64,000 nucleotides of DNA from Holothuria scabra (lineage: Eukaryota > Echinodermata > Holothuroidea > Aspidochirotida > Holothuriidae). Below, piece after piece: positions 35,001 through 47,229 of this stretch (position 1 is its first letter; every line of letters starts with the position of its first letter). The translations under genes and the position numbers were made by a program. The DNA lies in contig CM074179.1 of assembly GCA_037179385.1 (NCBI GenBank), positions 36,481,905 to 36,545,904 of the forward strand, written 5' to 3'. Under the pieces are notes generated by a model. The model made no database searches. It saw only the letters and a program-made list of their open reading frames with translations, and was not told where the DNA came from.

Positions 35001-35934
35001 CCCCCCACCCTTCTTGTGCGAAACCTTTAAGATGTAGCGCTTGTGGTGAAATATTGATGTCAGATTGAAACAACGACGAAAAGTAGTATGACGAACGAAA
35101 TAATTGCAAGGAAAGCCTTAGTCATCATTCCATTTTATAGTTGCTATCCTCCTAATAACGCTGACCTAAACAGATACATGAACTTCCACTTTTTCCAAGG
35201 AAAATATTCTACCATGTACAAACTCTGAAGTAAAACTAAGGAATGTATAATTGTCTTGTGAAGGCTTTCAGAATGTGCGGCCAAGTTCCTGTTTGTTTTG
35301 GGAAATTTCATGAAAATTTTGTAGTGACTATAATGCCTTCTTATTTTTCGAGCAACTTATGGAAAAAATCATGCTTCTTTAACAGCTTTAGGTGATTAAA
35401 CGCTAACAGGTTGTTTAACACTTATTTGGCTGTCAGATTTTTTAAAACCGAAATAAAAATTTGGGAGGCAGTCTTCTACCTGCCTCATGGGTCTAGGGTT
35501 TTGGGGGAGAGGATTTCATCCTCCCCATTGTGGTTTTGTGTGTGTGTGTGATTCTTCGTATAAGATTTGCATCATAAGCTACCTTTTAATTAAAATTTGT
35601 GTCACGTATTTATCACAAAGAAAGGAGTTTGAGAAATCTGTGAGGGGCACGATGGGTTGGTAGAGATTTACTCATCAGACTTAAAAATCTTTCACAGGAC
35701 CAATGCAAGGGCCATGTGTGTATTCCGCCCACCTGACCCATCCCTGCCACGTGTGCATACATAAAGTTTTAATAGAGGGACGAAATGACTAACAGATCGC
35801 TGTCATGGTTAGAGGTCAAGGGAAGGGGACACCCTCCCTGGACAAGCTCCCCATTTTGGCTTGTGGAAATGGGATGAAGTGCAAAACTTCTTACATTCGA
35901 CAGTTTACCAAAAGTTGCAAGTTTCAAAATCTTC
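35001..35934. other. Intronic or intergenic, no gene recognised
   Basis: No supported exon; a short (GT)n lies near 35537-35550. Confidence 0.4.
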
Positions 35935-35993
35935 AAACAAATTGTTGAAAATAGAGCTTTCAAACATTCTCTTAGCATTTTAAGCTCGCAGGG
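35935..35993 (+). repeat. 59-bp direct repeat, copy 1
   Basis: 'aaacaaattgttgaaaatag' through 'taagctcgcaggg' matches 36290-36348 with about four differences. The shared minus-strand peptides here come from this repeat. Confidence 0.8.
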
Positions 35994-36289
35994 TTCGTAG
36001 AAATTTCGCTAATTTGATAACCGTTTGTGAGAGAACATGTTCAAGAGTAAATCTTGGTCGAAATACCCCTCTAACCCCAAGTTTGCAAGTTTACAAATCT
36101 TCATGAACATTTGGGTTCCACAACAAAACCTATCTGTAACGAGGCGATCCGTTTTCCGAAGAAGAAAATGTTTTTAACTTTTGCTGCTACGTACTTCGTG
36201 AGTTGTTAGAACAGAAGGAATGTTTATATACATAACAACATTGAGTAAGATAGGAAGTACGCAGGAAAACCCCGTGGCCAGCCCGACTT

Positions 36290-36348
36290 AAACAAATTGT
36301 TAAAAATAGAGCTTTTAAACATTCTCTTAGTATTTTAAGCTCGCAGGG
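36290..36348 (+). repeat. 59-bp direct repeat, copy 2
   Basis: Second copy, 355 bp downstream of the first. Confidence 0.8.
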
Positions 36349-37003
36349 TGAGAAATGGTGAAATATTCCTGCGAAAGCTGAAATTTCTGCTGCTTTTTCA
36401 ATTGCCAAATTAATTACACCCACAGAAGGGATAGTGTTCAGGTGTAGTGTTCAATAGTTTGCCATCTATCCTGCCTCTAGAGCCGAATTCGGGCAATTTT
36501 TTTAAAAATTGGGTATTCGTGGCTTTCTGAGGGGTACCGTAAGATTTTTCCACATTTTCTGAACGCTTCGTGCTAACCACTGTGTGGCGGTCCGATTAGA
36601 TAGCCTTTTGGGCAGAATAACATTTTAGGGCAGAATATCTGTCCCCAAACTGAAATGCTCCCGTACGTCTCTGGCAGAGATTAAGCCCTGGTTGAGGATC
36701 TGGAGTCAGGCAAAAAGTCACCCCTCCCCCTGAGGAAAAAGGTCCCATACGATCATGGCTGTGACAGCCTGCCCCAAGGTTGCTGTAGCATATTGGCTAT
36801 GACAACTTATTTTATTCCGAATTGCAATTATTTCGATAGGCAGTCCCAACGGCTGCCAATAATGTACTACGTCATGACGCATTTCAAGATAAATGTGAAA
36901 TTTAAACATCCACTGTCATCTTCGAATTTGAATCCAAAAAACCCGTCCAGAAAATGAAGACAGGATACAATTTATAGTGACTAACTACCAGTGACACGTT
37001 CAG

Positions 37004-37150
37004 GAATTGTGAGGTAGGCCAAACGGTTACATCCCCTCACTGACATGTGTTACGGCAGCATTCCAAAAAACACGGTGAGGAATTTTGAGGTAGAGAGGCC
37101 AAATGGTTATATCCCCTCACCGACATGTATTATGGCAGCATTCCAAAATT
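37004..37150 (+). repeat. Tandem duplication, about 90-bp unit
   Basis: 'gaggtaggccaaacggttac' to 'cggcagcattccaaaa' is followed at about 37088 by 'gaggtagagaggccaaatgg' to 'tggcagcattccaaaa'. The second copy has a 4-base insertion and a few substitutions. Confidence 0.8.
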
Positions 37151-37349
37151 GACCTAAGGTTTTTGTCATTTCAACTCTCGGTCATATTGACCCATTGTAA
37201 TAATTTGAATTTCCTTAGAGTCTTGGTACAGATCGCTGAAGTCCTTGGTCAAGGACGTCATCAGTGTATCAGGCATTGTTATTGAGAAGATGTTGACATT
37301 TAAGTCTTATCTTTTCTCTTTTCTGAAGGAATGTTTGAATTCCCGTGCG

Positions 37350-37515
37350 TAGCCAGGGTTGTGTCATGGGGGGGGGGGGGGGTGACTTGGGGGGTTAGGC
37401 TCGACATGAGGGAAAGTCTAAGAATAGAAAGAAAAAACCCCTTATTTTATGGTTTTTTGCATTGCAAGGTTGAGTCATGGAGTTTCTGACCCCACCCCCT
37501 GTGGCTACGAAACCT
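37350..37515. mobile_element. Short hAT-like MITE relative with inverted ends
   Basis: Left 'gtgcgtagccagggttg', right 'cccctgtggctacgaaacc', giving inverted 'cgtagcca.gg' ends 165 bp apart. A 14-base G-run follows the left end. No duplication identified. Confidence 0.45.
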
Positions 37516-37584
37516 GTTTGAAGTTAACGCTTTTGTTACAATTTGGATGTGTTAATACCATTTAGTTAACTCCATTACAGTTAT

Positions 37585-37905
37585 AATTCACTCCAAGAGG
37601 AGCGAAGTTCCCTCCAAAAAGAGTGAAGTTCACTCCAAAAAGAGTGAAATTCCCTTAAAACGAGCGAAGTTTCACTCTTGATGGAGTGCCCACAATGATC
37701 GCTCTTAAAAAAAGAGCGATCATTGCAGGCACTCGTGGAAGAGTGAATTTTCCCTCTTCCTATAGTGAATTTCACTCTTTTTGGAGGGAACTTCACTCTT
37801 TTCGGAGGGAACTTCACTCCTCTTGGAGTGAATTATCACTCTAATGGAGTGAATTTACACTTTCCACTCGATCAAAGAGTGACTAAGTTCACTCGTTTGA
37901 TTTTA
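37585..37905. mobile_element. Foldback element, intact hairpin
   Basis: Two arms of about 125 bp are near-perfect inverse copies meeting at 'gatcgctcttaaaaaaagagcgatc'-like sequence around 37697-37722. Each arm is itself built of short palindromes of the type 'ttcactccaaaaagagtgaa'. The right end continues to 'ttgattttagagtgta', the terminal sequence seen at 13747-13764; the matching left terminus is missing. It codes for nothing convincing (a lysine-rich 78-codon frame is a by-product). Confidence 0.8.
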
Positions 37906-38221
37906 GAGTGTATGGTTTAAGTGGAATGGTGTCAGGAAATTTTTTGAAGATTTCAAGGAGCCTAGATGCAAAATGGTGCAAGATTTTCGACTTTAACAGG
38001 AAGGGTGTTAAAAGCTGAATCGTGGTGGTTCACAAGGATAAAACTGAAACTTTTGTGTCTTTTCAGTACATGTCCTTCTATGCCATTTATGCTACCTTAC
38101 GAAATAAAATTTGACATTAAATTTGCACACTTTTAGGAGTCAAATTAAAAGAGCATTGATCGTTATAGGATTTGTGGTTTTTCTTTTCCACAATACGCTA
38201 TTTTGTCATAAAGATTATCTA

Positions 38222-38520
38222 AATGGAGCGCCACCATTAGTTGGCGCGGAGCGTAGAGAAAAATTCGAAAGATAAGACCCCTCAGATGACCAGAAATAGC
38301 ATTTTTCAGACTTATACGAAGAATCTAACCAGTCTCTATCTTCTTTTGTAGTTTGCAATAAAATGCTCCCTTCAAAATATGTTCGCAAACTGCAAAATGA
38401 GCAGAAAGTTAAATGCTAATTTGACCCCAAAAATGTAATTTTGCCCAAAAATGAGAGAAGCACTACCATTTGTTGGCGTGAACAAAATTTCGAAAATTCA
38501 GACTCCTCAGATGGGTTTAG
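38222..38520 (+). repeat. 'Cagatggccggaaa' family repeat, copies 4 and 5
   Basis: First 'ggagcgccaccattagttgg' to 'ccctcagatgaccagaaatag' (38224-38305), then a shorter copy 'cactaccatttgttggcgtg' to 'actcctcagatggg' (38460-38516), in tandem. Confidence 0.55.
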
Positions 38521-38729
38521 CGTATATATAGCGTATTCATGCTTGTAAAGAGAATTTAAACATGTAGTATTTATTTTTATCGATGCCACCAGTGGGATAC
38601 AGAGTCTACCTTTTTAAGTAAAAATTGAAATTTGACAGAATTTGCCTATTTGTAGGAATTAAAAAAAAATGGCATCACTGAAGGACCTTGCAAAGACAAT
38701 CCTTCCCCTTTGAAAATATTTGAAAAATT

Positions 38730-38900
38730 GGGTGTCCTTATATGCAATCTGCTTCCGCATATGATATCTTTTGAAGTAAAATCTGTGTTACTAAAAGTTT
38801 GACTACCGTCCGTATTTTTAAGAACAAAGAAAAAAATGGCATTTGTGAGGGGGGGGGGGGGGCATGGCCCAATGGTCCCCTTCGTACGCCACTAAAAGTA
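38730..38900 (-). repeat. 'Ggcgtacg ... gcatgcccc' repeat, copy 1 (inverted)
   Basis: Read on the minus strand: 'tggcgtacgaaggggaccat', a 13-base C-run, 'tgccattttttt', 'ttagtaacacagattttact', 'cagattgcatataaggacac'. The same series is found on the plus strand at 42487-42640. Confidence 0.65.
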
Positions 38901-39340
38901 GGCCTAAAAATGGCTCGATTACACAGGATATCCTGTAAGAACAGCAGTCTGTTTAGTGTAGAAGGCAACAAGGTACTCATGGACCCGTTTATTGTTAGGC
39001 CTACACCCCAAGTGGGCAGAAAGCTATTTTCCCGAACTAGCCTGTAAGCATCCAAGGATTAGATTAAGTAACAAAATCTAATTATGCCAATGGGTCCCGT
39101 TCATTTTAATTTCTAGACTAACTTAAAGTATATCGTTGGCCATGGAATGTTTCAGCCCCATTTACCGTTATGTACACATAAAATCGGTATAGCTAGTACT
39201 AGCTTGTAGGACGATATAATAACTTCGGGAGGTCTAAGTTAGTGAGTTGTCAGTTTTCACATCCTTTTACTGAATTTCCGAGACGTACAACGCAGAGATT
39301 GTGAACAAGGGGATAAGTTCGGGTTTACAGCCTTTCAGTG

Positions 39341-39343
39341 TTA
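39341..39343 (+). repeat. Target-site duplication, left (TTA)
   Basis: TTA directly before the TIR, repeated at 40011-40013. Confidence 0.6.
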
Positions 39344-40010
39344 TGCCTCAGTCACATTACCGCTGGGCGCCGGCCGACGAGTAGAAATCGGCCGATGTCT
39401 GACATCGGCCGAGCGCCGGGGATTTTTACCAAATCTCACCGACATCTTTCATGTGGTCACATTGCTCCGGTCGCCGCTCGGGCGCCGCCAGGTGACCGGC
39501 CGATGGTTTCTCCATCAATTTTGCCGGGCTCCGGCCGGTGTCCTTAAGGACGTCTGCAGGTCACCTGCCGAACACCGGCAGGGCATCGGCAGATGTCCGA
39601 CGGGACATCGGTCGGCACCCGGCCGATTTAACTCATCTGCCGGTCCACGGCAGTGCCCTGCCCGGGCGCCCGCAGGGTGTCGACCGGGCATCTGACGGTC
39701 GCCCTTCACATCGGGCGATGTCCGGTCGGGTGGCCGCCGATATACATACTTTTTCAGATGCCTCGGCGATGTAACCACCGGCGCCGATGTCCCACCGACG
39801 TCGACAATTCATCTGAAAATTTTAACTCCGCGCTAAAACTTCACCGGGCGCCCCCCCCCCCCCGATGTCTAAAAATCGGCCGGCGAGGCAAATCCGTCGG
39901 CCGATCATCTGCAGGACGCCTGCCGATGTCGCCGATGTCTGGCCGATTTAGGTCCTGCCGGCGCTCGGCCGGGCGCCTTTTCGGACATCGGCGGTAATGT
40001 GACTGTAGCA
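39344..40010. mobile_element. GC-rich Harbinger-like MITE, 667 bp
   Basis: The inverted ends are TGCCTCAGTCACATTACCGC and, from the right on the minus strand, TGCTACAGTCACATTACCGC (18 of 20 match). A TTA duplication on each side fits the TWA preference of PIF/Harbinger elements. The body is far richer in G+C than its surroundings and full of 'ggccgatgtc' and 'gccggc' motifs in both orientations, so it can fold extensively. Several overlapping arginine-rich frames on both strands are consequences of the composition. No transposase. Confidence 0.75.
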
Positions 40011-40013
40011 TTA
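40011..40013 (+). repeat. Target-site duplication, right (TTA)
   Basis: Copy of 39341-39343. Confidence 0.6.
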
Positions 40014-40309
40014 GTTGTACTGTATCAGCTGTTGTTAAATTCCTGAATAACAGCTTCCCGTGCACTGAAATGCACTAATCATAACACCCGCGCGTATACA
40101 AGAGAACATTCAATTTGCTACGCGGCGAGGACATTTCTGTGGAACGCGAGTAGGGCCGGTTCATGCGACACTGACGAAATCTGGGGTAATTTGTCGCATG
40201 AAAATACGAATTATGTATGAGAAATGTCTCACAATTTCTTATAATTCTAACAAACATTTTGAGAACATTTTGTAACAATAAGAAAGTTCATGAAATTTCC
40301 CCAATTTAT

Positions 40310-40385
40310 CAACTTCCCCCACATTATTTTCCAGGGGGCAACTTGCCCCCCTTCCTACGTCCCCCAGTAGCTACGCCACTGGTAC
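40310..40385. repeat. hAT-like MITE end ('agtagctacgccactgg')
   Basis: 'cccccttcctacgtccccca' followed by 'gtagctacgccactgg', the typical right end of the 'ggcgtagcc' family; the rest of the element is not evident. Confidence 0.4.
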
Positions 40386-41520
40386 AGAGGGAGAGAGACA
40401 AGAACGAACGTATCTTTTAAAACACTCACTTTTGATAGAAAAAGTAATATTATTGCAGTTTAATGCTTGGAAATTAACATAAAACGACAAAGAGTTTAAG
40501 GGAAAGCTATGTGAAGTCGTTTTACCTGTTTAACAAAAGGGAAATATACAAAAAGTATTTCGTTTTTTATAGAAAACCTCTTTCATATTTTAAATGACGA
40601 CGAGACGCAGAAAACAAAAGAGAGTCATTTTATTAAAGTCAGTCACTTTAGGGACAAATTGAGTGAGTTTTAGGATAGCGACTTACTTTTTTCTGTGCCT
40701 CTTTGAGTAAAATGCTTTGTGATAATACACTTAAAAAAGTTTCTCCCAACTCTGGTTAGGTGTGTAAAATTGTTAAAGGTCAGAATTTTTCTTCAACAAT
40801 TGTTCATTAATGGGTAAACCAATGTAAATGTTAATCCTTGATGAGGTAACCAGCCTCTACATTTTCCAAATAAATAAGAAATATTGTGAAAAACGCTACT
40901 CAACTTAACTCTTTTCATACGTTTCAAGTGTCTTGGGTTGAAACATTTTTACAGTGTAAGCTGCTTAAACCACGACTGAGTTAGAATGAATACAGTACCC
41001 GGTGTGCCACACAGCCATCTCACAGTATTAACTATTTTTAAACCTTGCGATTCAGGAGAGTATATGACCACCAGTACTCATTGTGCTCAATAAAATTTAG
41101 ATAATATTCACTTCAATCTTCGGTAACAGCTTAAATTAAAAAAAAAATCCATTCCTTACTAACATGTCAAGACTAAGTTGCTTTATCTGAGCAAATAGGA
41201 CTCTTTTAGTTATACCTTTTCTGAAATGATTAACATTACACGAAACGAGAACCATAAAGGTTTGAATAGAAGGAGTGCACTCTATAACAGAAACGGGCAA
41301 CCATTTTGATTGAAAGAAGCGGAATATACAAGATATGAAAAATTCACCTGGTGGCCTTAACCTACGACCTGCTGATTCCAAACCTCCAATTCGGGAATCT
41401 TCAAAGTAGAACTTTTATTTACAAACATCACCTCAATATATTGTTGTGTTGGGTGAATCAGGAGGCCCATTCAATCACCTACTCTCCATTTTAAAAGGGG
41501 ACTTGGGTTTAACTTAATTA
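40386..41520. other. No gene recognised
   Basis: AT-rich; no supported exon or repeat border. Confidence 0.45.
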
Positions 41521-41524
41521 AAGA

Positions 41525-42060
41525 AAGTGGTGTGCGTGATTTATGGGCGGCCATTAGGGCAAAAAAGACCACTTGCAAAAATTCATTTAAATTTCAAAAA
41601 GTTGATTATAAAAGTAAAAAATATACTAAGTATACAATTTGAGAATACAACATGTAACGATTACATTTTAAAAGCGAGAAATACGGTTTACGTCCCAAAA
41701 CAAATTAAAACGTGCTAAAAATAGTTGTACTTAATCTTAAAATCAACACATTATCGGTATATCAAATAAAATATTAAAGACCCCAAATAAATAAAAAAAA
41801 AAAAAATGGAAAACAAAATAAAAAGAAATAAAATAAAAACGCAAATAGGAAAAAACTGTGGTTTTGTTTTAATTTGTGTTTCCATGTTATTTCTTGTTAT
41901 CTGCCTTTTTTTTTATTTTCTTAATTTATTTGGGTTCTTTAAAATTTCTCATGCCCTGTTGGTGCGCTATAGGGGGCCAACAGGGCAAAAAAGACAAACT
42001 GCGGAAAAGACGATTCGCGAAAAATGGTGTGAGCTTCCTGAGATTGACGGATTGAAATGA
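41525..42060 (+). repeat. Region bounded by two 'ggcaaaaaagac' blocks
   Basis: 'gggcggccattagggcaaaa' plus 'aagaccacttgc' near 41545 and 'gggggccaacagggcaaaaa' plus 'agacaaactgcgg' near 41975 are direct relatives 430 bp apart. The sequence between is very A-rich. Possibly a duplicated end of an unknown element. Confidence 0.35.
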
Positions 42061-42486
42061 TGACTGCGCGACCTCACTACACTTTGAAAAGTCTCCTTAC
42101 CTTATCTAAAGCGCGTTAAACATACTGCCTACCTCCAGATTACATTCAGAATGAAACATGCGATCGTGAAATGTCGTACTTTAATAAAAAATGAGTCATG
42201 ATTTAGCAGGCCGTGTAACTCAAATTTGCTTGCAGTTTTTACACGAAAACATGTACACTGTGACCTACATGTGTTGCAAATCTTCACTGCAGGCAATACA
42301 CTATACTCGCTTTAGCTAAGGCAAAGGGGGCACGTCTTAGCCAGAGGCGCAGTTTCCAAGTCTTCATTTCGGTCTAAAATCGGAGATCCCTATCAACATG
42401 TAAATAGTTGTTGATGTTATCTGTGTAAATAGTTGTCGTTTGTCAATAGTTTTCGTATTTGTTTGTCAGTATGTTCCTTCGTTGCG

Positions 42487-42640
42487 GCTTCCCCCAGTGG
42501 CGTATACGCAAAGGGCCACTGGACCATGCCCCCTTCACGGATGCCATTTTTAGATCTTAAAAGTACTTTTTTAGTAACGCAAATTTTACTTAGCGTATGT
42601 GGTACCAGATTGCATGTAAGGACACCATTTTTTTCAAAAA
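42487..42640 (+). repeat. 'Ggcgtatacg ... catgcccc' repeat, copy 2
   Basis: 'cagtggcgtatacgcaaagg', 'ggaccatgccccctt', 'gatgccattttt', 'ttagtaacgcaaattttact' and 'cagattgcatgtaaggacac' match the inverted copy at 38730-38900. Confidence 0.65.
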
Positions 42641-42659
42641 TTATTAAGGGAAGGGATAT

Positions 42660-42785
42660 TTTCCCCCACCCCTCTTGAATGATGCCATTTTTTTAGTCCC
42701 TATAAATACGAAAATTTTGTAACAAATTTTTCATCAAACGGTAGCACATGTGGCACCAGATTGCCAATAAAGACACCCAATATTT
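42660..42785 (+). repeat. Same repeat family, copy 3 (partial)
   Basis: 'ttgaatgatgccattttttt', then 'caccagattgccaataaaga' and 'caccc' repeat the second half of the preceding copy. Confidence 0.5.
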
Positions 42786-42800
42786 CAAAAAAAAAGAAGA

Positions 42801-43765
<965 letters not shown>

Positions 43766-44075
43766 CGGGAGGGGCGTAGGACGCCCCTCACTTTTTTGGA
43801 AGGGGGGCATCTTCAAAAAGCACCCTCACTTTTCCAAAAATGATGGAACACAGCAATTATTGCCCAGGAAAACGAAATTTTAAAAAGAAAACTAACCTAG
43901 CAATCCCTCCCTTTTTGTTCCAAATAGCAACTGAGGGCAATCAGTTTTTAAAACAATTTCCAAAACAGATGGGAGACCCCTTAGATTTATTCCCGTCCCC
44001 TTAGACCCCTCCATCATGCAAACGATCACAAAACGGACCCCCCGCCCTCCGTGGCAGCCCAAACTATGCGTGATC
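43766..44075. repeat. 'Ggggcgtaggacgccc' dispersed element
   Basis: 'cgggaggggcgtaggacgcc' at the left, repeated 'ccctcacttttt.gg/cc' blocks, and 'ccccgccctccgtggcagccc' at the right. A relative of the G/C-run bearing MITE family. Confidence 0.4.
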
Positions 44076-44159
44076 CGCTGATCAGAATATATTATTATAG
44101 CTGCACGTGTGTTTTCGACGGTCTGGATGCATGGGATAATACAACAAGTGATTGCCAAA

Positions 44160-45475
44160 CTAGCAAAATTTTGTAATTGATGCCAATAGGTTTCGTTGTT
44201 ATTCGTCTAGTCGTTTTGAAAACAACTCATTGTGAAGCTAAGTAGTAAAAGTTGACATTTGTACGAATGATCAGGTCCAAGATTCTCCTTTTGATTTACA
44301 GATAGAACATGTTGGAGGATAGAAACTGTCTCGATGCAGGTGTAAATGATTTGTCATGAAAATAATATGCTATCCAAAATACTATTTTGCCCACATAGTT
44401 CGATTCAAAATATTTTCCAAAGATACAATACTAAGACTTGGCTTTCAGGCTACCTATTATTTGAAAAAATCTCAAGATGGGGTATATTGGACAAACACGA
44501 TAAACATTCTGCCTAACTAAACCTCCTTAAATACCCCAGAAACACAAAGCGTTGTGTCGCCTCCCGACAAATGTAGCCAATATGGGATGACATGTACAAA
44601 GTATTTTGTATGTTTGACGTACGTTGCAATAACAGTTACCTATGAAATGTGTTACCACCGAACTCCAAGATTTTTCTCCCGAAATTTAGGTCAAATTTCT
44701 GGGACGATACCTCACAGACCTTCTTTAATCAAATAAGGCTCACAAGTTCAGGAAAATATTGCAATAGCCTATATTGCATGTTGATAATTTTTTCCCAGCA
44801 GGTTGGTTTTTATTAGCAAGCGCTTCACTGTAAAGGAACAATTGTGGTAAATTTCAATGGCAAAAAATAAAAAAGTTATATTAATTCTTCCTTTTGTGTT
44901 GTTCTGTTAATCTTTCTCGTTTTTTCTTTCCTTGTTTAAAATCTATCTGTGCAACAATTATAGCTTCCCATTCCGTTGTAATCTTTAACATTTGTAACAC
45001 AATTTCTCGAGCAAGAAAAAGTGACTTCCAAAGATGCAAAATATTTCACTTCATTACGTTTTAGGATAATAGTCGTTAAAATATTTTCATGAATTCCCTC
45101 CCCTAAGACAGCTCTCCGGGAGGACCAATTCTTACCTCATGTTTTGCAATCTTTATCAAAATACCTTGGTATCGCCTCTTGATCCTCCCATTGTTACTTC
45201 ATCAATATATCAACACGGGGGCATTGCTCTAAACATCAAGCGATTGCTTGCGGATCTTGTTCCGCTGAATTTAATGGAAAATTATTAAAAAGAATTCCTG
45301 ACATAATCCACGCTCCCCGGCATCATAGGGGTAGATGTGTGGGTATATCTCAAATATATGACTAGGGGATGGACCGTGAAATAGTCCCCCAATGTCACGG
45401 GGAGAAAACAGAAGTTTCTGTATGTCCCTTTTTCTTCCTGCAAATATGATCTCTTTTATGCCATTGTCGTTTGCG
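44160..45475. other. No gene recognised
   Basis: No supported exon. Short open frames only. Confidence 0.45.
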
Positions 45476-45479
45476 TGCA

Positions 45480-45570
45480 GTGTGTTGGCGCCAGGATTTG
45501 CCCAACAGGGGACCAAGCTACCAGACAGGGAACCAGCATTTCGAAGCCCCGACAAAGGTGATGAGTTAAC
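45480..45570 (+). repeat. 'Ggcgccaggatttgcccaaca' repeat, copy 1
   Basis: The block 'ttggcgccaggatttgccca' followed by 'gggaaccagcatttcgaagc' and 'cccgacaaaggtgatga' is repeated at 53283-53365 with few changes. Confidence 0.7.
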
Positions 45571-46089
45571 GATGGGACATGACTCACAGAATTTGAGAGG
45601 CAAAGTTGAAACTAAAAATTTGGGGGTTTCATTAAATGGTCTGCTTTTTTAGAGTAAAACTAAATAGAATGTCGGGTGGATTAAGTTGGCTTTCCATGGT
45701 TTGTCATGGTAAGGAGTATTCACCGAAATTGGGAAAGTTTTAAAGGTTTTTTAACGTTTTTAACAAATATGCGAAAATGTGAAGCTGATATTGGAGAAAA
45801 TTAACCATCATAATTTTTAGGTTTTTAAGAGAGGATCTTCTTTTCAGAAATTATCAAGTACTTCGTCGGAACTACTTGTAGTCTGTTGTTTTTACTGAAT
45901 AACATCATGTAAATTAGGAACCTTCTGTGGCACTAATAAATTTTCCTCCATATTGAAAAACTGAGGCCTATAGCATAAAGGAGTTTTATAGCATTCATTT
46001 TATAGCAGTAAAGATAAGCGTACGGGAGAATCTTTTGGTTCGGGAGGGGGCTATATTTTTCCAGAAAAATAACCCATACCGAAAGAATG

Positions 46090-46475
46090 AACAAGCGGAA
46101 GGCCACCATTCAGCCATTGGTTGGAGTGGAGAAAACTCAGATAGCCGGGAAATTCATTTCCCATGCTTCTAATCAGGATCAAAGTAGTCGCTATTCTGAG
46201 TTTGGGTTTGCAATAAAATTATTTTTTCACTTAAAATAAATAAAAAAAAAAAAAACTAATTAAACTAATTCGTATTATTGATACAGAAACGGGATACGAC
46301 GTGCAAGTGGAATATCCTGCACATCAGTCTCTGCGATAGAAACACTATCTGAACGGAGCGCTGCCACCACTGGTTGGCCCGGAACATAAAACCTTGCGGG
46401 AGATCGGACCCTTCAGACAGCCGGAAATGGCATTTCCCAGGCTTGTAAGTAGGAACGAAGAGTCCGTTACTTTGA
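46090..46475 (+). repeat. 'Cagatggccggaaa' family repeat, copies 6 and 7
   Basis: 'ccaccattcagccattggtt' to 'ctcagatagccgggaaattc' (46108-46160) and 'gaacggagcgctgccaccac' to 'tcagacagccggaaatggca' (46352-46435). The second is the best-conserved copy. Confidence 0.6.
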
Positions 46476-46779
46476 GCTTTCTCTTGTAGTAAAATTTTAC
46501 TTCCAATAGAAATTAATCAGAAACTTGCTGAGTGATTTAAAATTTCTCTGATAAAATTTGCCACCGTAATTAGATCATTGTTTGAATCTATTCGGGGAAA
46601 AAATATACAACTGAATTAAAAACGTGCTCATGCTTTTTACTCTTTTGAGGCTCTTGACTAAATTCAAGATCCACTGAAGTGTTGAAGTTTTTTTCAAAGT
46701 ATGTGACTGCCTAACCTTCCGTCAATGCAAACGGTTTTTCTTCGAACGCGGTTTGAAAAAAAGTGTAAAACCCCCAGCC

Positions 46780-47225
46780 CCCACCTCCTACGTCTATGGC
46801 AGAAAATCAAAAAAAAAAAAAAAAAAAAAGGATTTAATTGTAAAGGAAAATTGGAAATTTGAAGTCTTCGTTGGAGATCAATCTCTTCAATTTCATATTT
46901 GGAAAATCAGAGCTGAAGTTTGACGAGGTTTCATATTTTGTCACACGGTGAAAATGGATTATTTTTTCCTTTTCTTTCAGAACGTTTGAAATCTGGAGAT
47001 TTTATTGACAAACAAAACATCGATTCTTTGTAAGAAACAGCTAGGAATTTTGAGAGTTTTCTTGAAGAGTATGGTCTTCTCGTAAGCAAAATTAAGAACT
47101 TAGGAACGTTGTGAGGGGGGGGGGGGGGGAGGAAGACTGAAATTTATCGGACTTTCATCTCTTTAATCGTATGGATGAAGGCTCCCGGACGAAATCCGGT
47201 CCTCATGCCCCCCCCCCCCCCCCGG
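46780..47225 (+). repeat. Solitary monomer of the 400-bp tandem repeat
   Basis: Shows, in order, 'cctacgtctatgg', 'gaaaattggaaatttgaagt', 'tttcatattttgtc', 'ggtgaaaatgga', 'cagaacgtttgaaa', 'aggaattttgag', 'atggtcttctcgta', a 13-base G-run and a C-run. The same series makes up each unit of 53500-55590. It includes a 21-A run near 46809-46829. Confidence 0.75.
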
Positions 47226-47229
47226 CCGC

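Noticed and set aside
39338..40065. Overlapping arginine-rich frames and a CpG-island-like region suggesting a promoter or first exon
   Set aside because: The whole GC-rich block is bounded by inverted ends and TTA duplications, so it is a mobile element.
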